Shown here: piece after piece, positions 7,587 to 12,112 of the stretch | Layout of the letters: each line of letters starts with the position of its first letter | Position numbering within the stretch: position 1 is the stretch's first letter | Assembly: GCA_025351985.1 (NCBI GenBank) | Contig: JANXUW010000348.1 | Location: 1-12,112, forward strand | From: Pseudolysobacter sp. | Lineage (GTDB): Bacteria; Pseudomonadota; Gammaproteobacteria; Xanthomonadales; Rhodanobacteraceae | DNA: 12,112 bases | Reading direction: 5' to 3' | Program-made: the position numbers and the translations under genes | The notes under the pieces: generated by a model | Seen by the model: only the letters and a program-made list of their open reading frames with translations | Database searches by the model: none | What the model was told of the DNA's origin: nothing

Positions 7587-8216
7587 ATGCGCAAAGTGAT
7601 CAACAGCATTCTGGGCGGGCTCGTGTTGCTGCTTGCCGATGCCGCTGTGGCGGGCGGAATTACCCCGGCCGCGCAACGCGTTTTTGTCAGCATCGATGCG
7701 ATGAACGTCGAGCAGCGCTGGCCGGCCGGCGAGCATGTGTTATGGCAAAACGGCATGCCCGACGGCAAGCCTGAACACGGCAACGGCAAACACACGCATT
7801 GCAGTGCTTTCGTTGCGGCGGCGGCGAAGAATCTTGGCGTCTATATCCTGCGTCCACCGGAACACGGCCAGGTATTGCTGGCGAACGCGCAGTACGATTG
7901 GCTGGCGAGCGAGGGCGCGACAAAAGGCTGGCAGCCCGTGCGCGACGCGATCGAGGCGCAGGCGCGAGCCAATCGCGGAGATTTTGTCGTCGCTTCTTAC
8001 CGGAACCATCACGACGACAAACCGGGCCACATCGCGATCGTGCGACCGAGCGAAAAAAGCGATGCCGCAATCCGCGCCGAAGGACCCGAGATCACGCAGG
8101 CCGGTGGCACGAACTATCGCGATACAAATTTGCAGCGCGGTTTCGCTGGCCATCCGAGCGCCTGGAGCAATCACGAAGTGCGCTTTTATGCGCATGTCAT
8201 TCCGTCGGGAAAATAA
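7587..8216 (+). CDS. Exported small protein resembling NlpC/P60 or CHAP-type papain-fold hydrolases
   Basis: The 209-residue product has a signal peptide (MRKVINSILGGLVLLLADAA, cleavage after AVA at residue 22). The mature part has the order of motifs expected of a papain-like cysteine hydrolase: a cysteine at the start of a helix (C72 in HTHCSAFVAAAAKNLGV), a GDFVVASY strand at 131-138 that parallels the GDLV signature, and H148 in GHIAIVRP about 15 residues later. A third active-site residue could be E166, E169 or N176 in the EGPEITQAGGTNYRD stretch. Known relatives cut peptidoglycan peptides or amide bonds in the cell envelope. No substrate-binding (SH3 or LysM) domain is attached. The family assignment comes from motif order, not a search, and the true family may be an uncharacterised one. 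The gene is last in the exported-protein block, 75 nt after its neighbour. Confidence 0.75.
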   Translation: MRKVINSILGGLVLLLADAAVAGGITPAAQRVFVSIDAMNVEQRWPAGEHVLWQNGMPDGKPEHGNGKHTHCSAFVAAAAKNLGVYILRPPEHGQVLLANAQYDWLASEGATKGWQPVRDAIEAQARANRGDFVVASYRNHHDDKPGHIAIVRPSEKSDAAIRAEGPEITQAGGTNYRDTNLQRGFAGHPSAWSNHEVRFYAHVIPSGK

Positions 8217-8279
8217 CCATCCGCCAAGTCACGTGCGCGTGGAGCGACGGAGAAATTTTTTGCTGCCGCTACGCAATCG

Positions 8280-8615
8280 TCAATCCGGTATCTTTGCTGA
8301 ATCGTCGAGCCAGTGGGCGTGAATCGCCGCATTCAATTCATCCGCACGTTCCCCTGAGAAAAACACGCGGGCGGATTGAAACTCGATGCGTCGCCGTGTG
8401 CCGGGAATGGTTTTTTCCAGCCAGTGCGACTATTCGAGATTGAAGTAGATGTCGTCCGTTCCCCAGGCGATCAACGTCGCTGCGCGCAGCTGCCGCAACT
8501 GGTTTTCGATCGCGGCGGTGTGACGGCAATCGAACGCGTTGATGAAGCGCTTCGGTCGTGATTTCCGCCAGCGTCCAGCGTCGCGAAAGATCGCGCGCGA
8601 GCAATACGAATACAC
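8280..8615 (-). pseudogene. Decayed 3' end of an alpha/beta hydrolase gene
   Basis: Read on the minus strand, this stretch encodes the C-terminal part of an alpha/beta hydrolase: RFINAFDCRHTAAIENQ, then LRAATLIAWGTDDIYFNLE, then after an in-frame TAG (8430-8432) SHWLEKTIPGTRRRIEF, RVFFSGERADELNAAI and HAHWLDD, ending at TGA 8280-8282. The WGTDD strand carries the aspartate seen before the last strand of the fold, and HAHW is a usual ending. The TAG stands where relatives have a tryptophan, so TGG to TAG is the likely lesion. The nucleophile half of the gene is missing: recognisable sequence stops near 8560, and the short-chain dehydrogenase gene begins its stop codon at 8636. The gene cannot make an active enzyme. 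It occupies what would otherwise be a gap of more than 400 nt. Confidence 0.8.
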
Positions 8616-8633
8616 AAGAACGACGCACGAAAT

Positions 8634-9374
8634 TCAAATCATGCCGCCATTGGCGCGCAGCACCTGACCATTCACCCATGCACCGTCCGGACCGACCAGA
8701 AAGGCCACCGCGGCCGCGATATCTTCGGGCGTGCCGAGGCGCTCCAGCGGATTCATTTTGGCCAGGCGCGCGACCAGCTCATCCGACTTGCCGTTGAGAA
8801 AAAGCTCGGTCGAGGTCGGCCCTGGCGCGACGGCATTGACGGTGATTTTGCGGCCGCGCAATTCCTTCGACAGGATCGCCGTCAGCGTTTCGACCGCCGC
8901 CTTGGTCGCGGCATAGACACCGTAGGTTTCGAGTTTGGTGCCGACCAGACTGCTCGACAAATTGATGATGCGACCGCCATCGCGCAGCCGTGTCGCCGCC
9001 TCGCGCAAGGTGTTGAACGTGCCTTTGAGATTCACCGCGATCTGCCGATCGAACAGATCGTCGCTGCTGTTTTGTAATGGGCTCAGCATCAGAATGCCGG
9101 CGTTGTTGATCAATACATCGATGCCGCCGAACGCCGCTTCGGTCGCTGCGAACAGGCGTGCCACCGCGGCAGGATCGGCAACGTCGGCCTGCACCGCAAT
9201 CGCGCGCCCGCCGCCCGCTTCTATTTCGTGGACCACCTTTTCGGCAGCCGTCGCATTGCCGGCGTAGTTCACGACGACGGCGTGGTTGTCGCGCGCGAGC
9301 CTGGCCGCGATCGCGGCACCGATACCACGCGATGCGCCCGTGACGATCGCAACGCGCTGGGTTGAAATATTCAT
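8634..9374 (-). CDS. Short-chain dehydrogenase/reductase (classical SDR)
   Basis: The 246-residue product has the usual length and motif set of a classical SDR oxidoreductase. The Rossmann cofactor motif TGASRGIG is at 12-19, NNAG at 90-93, the catalytic serine is S141 in LSSS, and the YxxxK pair is Y154/K158. PGPTSTE follows at 185-190, and the C-terminus has the common GQVLRANGGMI form. R16 in the glycine motif hints at NADP(H) rather than NAD(H). The sequence is of the FabG-like/glucose-dehydrogenase-like type, and the substrate cannot be assigned. The ATG at 9374 is chosen because AAGGAA lies 5 nt before it and the Rossmann strand follows directly; the frame is open upstream to 9554, but that extension looks non-coding. 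The gene is divergent from ppnN and lies just upstream of the hydrolase remnant. Confidence 0.93.
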   Translation of the reverse strand: MNISTQRVAIVTGASRGIGAAIAARLARDNHAVVVNYAGNATAAEKVVHEIEAGGGRAIAVQADVADPAAVARLFAATEAAFGGIDVLINNAGILMLSPLQNSSDDLFDRQIAVNLKGTFNTLREAATRLRDGGRIINLSSSLVGTKLETYGVYAATKAAVETLTAILSKELRGRKITVNAVAPGPTSTELFLNGKSDELVARLAKMNPLERLGTPEDIAAAVAFLVGPDGAWVNGQVLRANGGMI

Positions 9375-9379
9375 GGAGT

Positions 9380-9385
9380 TTCCTT
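9380..9385 (-). promoter_or_regulatory. Ribosome binding site for the SDR gene
   Basis: On the minus strand AAGGAA precedes the ATG at 9374 by 5 nt and fixes the start against a longer upstream frame. Confidence 0.65.
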
Positions 9386-9541
9386 GGCGAATGGGATGGG
9401 TGTCGATGATGACAGGATGGACTTTTTTCTTTGCCCGGATTATCCCGGTTGGCTGTGGTGACGCTCGCGAATGTGGACTCGCACATCCGTGGGGACATGC
9501 GCGAAAAGACGCACGCGACAACATCGGCTGCCTGCGCAGAC

Positions 9542-9570
9542 TTGCGCATGCCACGTTCAGTCGCTATTAC
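9542..9570 (+). promoter_or_regulatory. Possible sigma-70 promoter for ppnN
   Basis: TTGCGC (9542-9547) and TATTAC (9565-9570) are separated by 17 nt, in the 257-nt divergent gap between the SDR gene and ppnN. The match to consensus is only moderate (three and four of six). The rest of that gap shows no gene. Confidence 0.3.
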
Positions 9571-9616
9571 TAGCAGGCTACGCTGCGCAAGGGCGCATCG
9601 TTGTGGTCATCAGAAC

Positions 9617-9622
9617 AGGAAG
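9617..9622 (+). promoter_or_regulatory. Ribosome binding site for ppnN
   Basis: AGGAAG stands 9 nt before the ATG at 9632 and selects this start over in-frame codons from 9431. The resulting protein length matches PpnN. Confidence 0.65.
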
Positions 9623-9631
9623 AAACTACCA

Positions 9632-11005
9632 ATGGCAAAAACTACCGTCAACGCCCAGATTTCGCCGGTCGCCGGCATGGATATCCTTTCGCGCAATGAA
9701 GTCTCGCGCCTGCGCGATGCGACTCAGGGCGGATTGCATGCGCTGCTGCGCCGTTGCGCGCTCGCCGTGCTCACCCAGGGCATCGTCAGCGACGACGCGC
9801 GCGGCATGCTCGAACGTTACCCCGATTTTGAAATCCAGGTGCTGCAGCAGGATCGCGGCATCAAGCTCGAATTGATCCATGCGCCGGCGCAGGCGTTTGT
9901 CGAAGGTCGCATCATTCGCGGCATCAACGAGCTGTTGTTTGCGGTCGTGCGCGACATCGTCTACATCGCCACGCAGGTGGAAGCGGGGCGTTTCAATTTC
10001 GAAGATTCACTGAGCATCACGCATGCGGTGTTCGAGATTCTGCGCAACGCGCGCGTGTTGAAACCGAACATCGAGCCGAACCTGATCGTGTGCTGGGGCG
10101 GCCATTCCATTCCGCGGCACGAATACGAATATACCAAGGCCGTGGGTTACCAGCTCGGACTGCGCGCGCTGGATATCTGCACCGGCTGCGGCCCGGGCGC
10201 GATGAAGGGGCCGATGAAAGGCGCGACCATCGCGCACGCCAAACAACGGCGCAAGAGCAATCGCTACATCGGTATCACCGAGCCCGGCATCATCGCCGCG
10301 GAATCGCCGAATCCGATCGTCAACAATCTCGTGATCATGCCGGATATCGAGAAACGTCTCGAAGCGTTCGTGCGCACTGGACACGGCATCATCGTGTTTC
10401 CCGGCGGTGTCGGCACGGCCGAGGAAATTCTCTATCTGCTCGGTATCTTGTTGCATCCCGACAACGTGCATATCCCGTTTCCACTGGTGTTTGCGGGGCC
10501 GAAGGAATCGGTCGCGTATTTCGAGCAGATCGATCAGTTCCTGCGCCTCGCGCTCGGTGACGACGTGGCGAATCGCTATCGCATCATCGTCGACGATCCC
10601 GCCGAAACCGCGCGCGCGATGGCGCAAGGCCTCGAAAAAGTGCGGCTGTTCCGCCTCAACAACAAGGATGCGTTTTTCTTCAACTGGGCGCTCAAGATCG
10701 AGCACGAATTCCAGACGCCGTTCCGTCCGAATCACGCCAATGTCGCGGCGTTGAACTTGAATCGCAATCAGCCGCGACATTTGCTGGCGGCGGATTTGCG
10801 CCGCGCGTTTTCGGCGATCGTCGCCGGCAACGTCAAGGAAGACGGCATTCGCGCGATCGAACAACACGGCCCGTTCGTGATCGATGGCGAAGCGGAAATC
10901 ATGCGCGCGCTCGATGCAATGCTCGCGAGTTTTGTCAGCCAGCACCGCATGAAATTGCCAAGCTCGAAAGCGTATCAGCCGTGTTATCGGGTCAAGTCGG
11001 CTTGA
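9632..11005 (+). CDS. ppnN: PpnN, nucleotide 5'-monophosphate nucleosidase (LOG family)
   Basis: The 457-residue product matches PpnN (formerly YgdH, 454 residues in E. coli) in length and layout. PpnN splits pyrimidine and purine nucleoside monophosphates into base and ribose 5-phosphate in the cytoplasm, and in E. coli is activated by (p)ppGpp. Seen here: an N-terminal domain (1-145) that in the family frames the enzyme; the central LOG (lysine-decarboxylase-like Rossmann) domain, with GCGPGAMKG at 185-193 and the signature PGGVGTAEE at 257-265; and a C-terminal domain from about 340 to 457. Both LOG motifs are intact, so the enzyme should be active. The role would be nucleotide salvage and adjustment during starvation. 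The glycosyltransferase gene follows after only 17 nt and is probably co-transcribed. Confidence 0.93.
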   Translation: MAKTTVNAQISPVAGMDILSRNEVSRLRDATQGGLHALLRRCALAVLTQGIVSDDARGMLERYPDFEIQVLQQDRGIKLELIHAPAQAFVEGRIIRGINELLFAVVRDIVYIATQVEAGRFNFEDSLSITHAVFEILRNARVLKPNIEPNLIVCWGGHSIPRHEYEYTKAVGYQLGLRALDICTGCGPGAMKGPMKGATIAHAKQRRKSNRYIGITEPGIIAAESPNPIVNNLVIMPDIEKRLEAFVRTGHGIIVFPGGVGTAEEILYLLGILLHPDNVHIPFPLVFAGPKESVAYFEQIDQFLRLALGDDVANRYRIIVDDPAETARAMAQGLEKVRLFRLNNKDAFFFNWALKIEHEFQTPFRPNHANVAALNLNRNQPRHLLAADLRRAFSAIVAGNVKEDGIRAIEQHGPFVIDGEAEIMRALDAMLASFVSQHRMKLPSSKAYQPCYRVKSA

Positions 11006-11008
11006 TCG

Positions 11009-11013
11009 CAGGA
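11009..11013 (+). promoter_or_regulatory. Ribosome binding site for the glycosyltransferase gene
   Basis: CAGGA lies 9 nt before the ATG at 11023, just after the ppnN stop. It favours that start over the GTG at 10981, which would overlap ppnN. Confidence 0.5.
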
Positions 11014-11022
11014 CTGGATGCG

Positions 11023-12021
11023 ATGGACCAGCCACTCGTTTCGCTGCTCGTGCGCAGCATGGACCGGCCGACCTTGTTTCGCGCGCTGGATTCCGCCGCA
11101 AACCAGACTTGGCCGAACATCGAAATCGTCGTTGCCGCCGCGTGCGGTCAGCGTCACCAGCCGCTCGCGGATAACTATCGCGGGCGACCGTTGCGTTTTG
11201 TCGTGCCCGACCCGGACCGGCGCCTGCCGCGGCCCGATGCGGCAAACGCGTGTCTCGATGCGGCGAGCGGCGAGTGGTTGAATTTTCTCGACGATGACGA
11301 CGAGTTGCTGCCCGAGCACGTTGAGTCACTGCTGAGCGCGCCGCGGCGCACCGATATCCGGCTGTTGTACTCAAGCGCGCGCGTACACGATGCGCAGGGC
11401 AATCTGGTCGGCTACAGCGGACGCGACGGTTTCCACATGCAGCTCTACAATCAGAATCGCAGCCAGCCGGTAGCGACGATTTTTCATCGCAGCCTGATCG
11501 ATGAAGGCGCGCGTTTCGATCCGACCTTTCCGATTTACGAGGATCAGGATTTTTTCATCAACTGTGCATCGCGCACCGAATTTCAGTGGGTGAAAACCGC
11601 GACGTGCATCTGGAACGGGTACATCGGCGATTCCGGCTGCGGGCTAGGTCCGAATGTGGAGAGTGCGGAACAACACGATCTCTACTACGCCAAACTTCGC
11701 AGCAAATGGGCGCCGGTTTTCGAGCGCTGGAAAAAATTGCCGCAGTCGCTGATCTATCTCGGCCAGCAACATCTCAAAGGTGGCGACCTGAAAGTCGCGT
11801 TGGGTTGCCTGGAGCAGGCATTGGCCGAAATGCCGGGCGATCTGAACGCCTTGAATCTGTGCGGCATGGCGAACTACCACAACGGCGATTTTGCGCGCGC
11901 GGTCGAATTGCTGAGTGTTGCCGAACAACTCGCGCCGGGCCAGCCGTCGATTGTCGAAAACCTGCGGCTGGCACGCGTTGCCTTGATCAGTCTGGTATCG
12001 ACCAACAAGCTCGACGGCTGA
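11023..12021 (+). CDS. Family 2 glycosyltransferase with C-terminal TPR-like repeats
   Basis: The 332-residue product opens with a GT-A fold of the GT2 family: PLVSLLVRSMDRPTLFRALD, then QTWPNIEIVV, the nucleotide-sugar and metal-binding acidic cluster FLDDDDE with D90-D93, and a YEDQDFF motif at 172-178 where GT2 enzymes carry the catalytic base. Residues 242-325 form about two tetratricopeptide-like units (LGQQHLKGGDLKVALGCLEQ, then MANYHNGDFARAVELLSVAE). No membrane helix is visible, so the enzyme is probably cytoplasmic or peripheral. The TPR tail suggests a protein partner or a protein acceptor. Donor and acceptor are unknown. The gene begins 17 nt after ppnN, consistent with one transcript. 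Confidence 0.87.
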   Translation: MDQPLVSLLVRSMDRPTLFRALDSAANQTWPNIEIVVAAACGQRHQPLADNYRGRPLRFVVPDPDRRLPRPDAANACLDAASGEWLNFLDDDDELLPEHVESLLSAPRRTDIRLLYSSARVHDAQGNLVGYSGRDGFHMQLYNQNRSQPVATIFHRSLIDEGARFDPTFPIYEDQDFFINCASRTEFQWVKTATCIWNGYIGDSGCGLGPNVESAEQHDLYYAKLRSKWAPVFERWKKLPQSLIYLGQQHLKGGDLKVALGCLEQALAEMPGDLNALNLCGMANYHNGDFARAVELLSVAEQLAPGQPSIVENLRLARVALISLVSTNKLDG

Positions 12022-12032
12022 TCGAAGCGGCG

Positions 12033-12052
12033 GCCGCGCCCGGTTGCGCGGC
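12033..12052. terminator. GC-rich hairpin between convergent genes
   Basis: GCCGCGC (12033-12039) pairs perfectly with GCGCGGC (12046-12052) around a 6-nt loop, 11 nt after the glycosyltransferase stop. GTCGATTTA follows, with only a short T-run. The place between two apparently convergent genes suits a bidirectional terminator. Confidence 0.45.
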
Positions 12053-12058
12053 GTCGAT

Positions 12059-12112
12059 TTACAGCGTTGCGGCGAGTCGGCTCGCTTGATCGATCGCGCG
12101 TTTTGCATCCAG
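12059..12112 (-). CDS. Possible 3' end of a minus-strand gene, partial
   Basis: Read on the minus strand from the window edge, the frame encodes LDAKRAIDQASRLAATL and then TAA (12059-12061). It looks like an amphipathic C-terminal helix. It fits a convergent gene cut by the window, but 17 codons are too few to identify a family, and chance is possible. Confidence 0.35.
   Translation of the reverse strand: MDAKRAIDQASRLAATL

Noticed and set aside
8230..8261. Hairpin CACG-TGCG-CGTG followed by TTTTTT as a terminator for the exported-protein block
   Set aside because: The stem has only four pairs, and 14 nt separate it from the T-run, so it does not fit an intrinsic terminator.
9434..9447. Inverted sequence GGAT-T-ATCC in the divergent SDR/ppnN gap as an operator
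   Set aside because: Only four base pairs per arm, with no second copy seen; this is expected by chance.
10007..11374. 455-codon open frame on the minus strand opposite ppnN and the glycosyltransferase gene
   Set aside because: It lies antisense to two well-supported genes, its product is rich in Arg/His/Asp with no family motif, and GC-rich coding DNA commonly opens such frames.
1..12112. CRISPR arrays, tRNA or rRNA genes, insertion sequences, attachment sites
   Set aside because: No spaced identical repeats, cloverleaf, transposase motif or terminal inverted repeats were seen; the only regular repeat is the protein-coding 177-nt array.

Overview
The window is GC-rich DNA, densely coded, and reads as a chromosomal segment of a Gram-negative bacterium. 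The close match of one gene to the proteobacterial nucleosidase PpnN, the codon choice, and exported proteins ending in an I/V-F-x-x-G-F-E motif suggest a gammaproteobacterium, perhaps of the Xanthomonadales/Rhodanobacteraceae. That placement is an inference; no rRNA or other marker is present.

Positions 1-2365 hold a two-component system: a sensor histidine kinase whose N-terminus lies outside the window (beta-propeller repeats, Y_Y_Y domain, one membrane helix, HisKA_3 and HATPase domains), followed by a NarL/LuxR-type response regulator. A perfect 18-bp palindrome lies just after the regulator, within a 20-bp sequence that recurs with one mismatch at the end of the kinase gene.

Positions 2472-8216 hold four same-strand genes separated by gaps of only 60-75 nt, each with a clear signal peptide. 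The first three encode proteins built from three different repeat types: delta-60-like repeats, a 59-residue repeat that recurs every 177 nt, and seven TolB/PD40-like SADG blades. The fourth encodes a small exported protein resembling papain-fold (NlpC/P60 or CHAP-like) hydrolases. The second and third proteins end in a similar short tail (IFADGFE and VFSTGFEL). The block looks like an operon for cell-surface or secreted proteins, next to a two-component system whose own sensor is propeller-like.

Positions 8280-9374, on the minus strand, hold a short-chain dehydrogenase gene and, downstream of it, the decayed 3' end of an alpha/beta hydrolase gene with an in-frame amber codon. Divergent from these, positions 9632-12021 hold ppnN (nucleotide 5'-monophosphate nucleosidase) and, 17 nt after it, a family 2 glycosyltransferase with a TPR-like tail. 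The window ends with a hairpin and what may be the last 17 codons of a convergent minus-strand gene.
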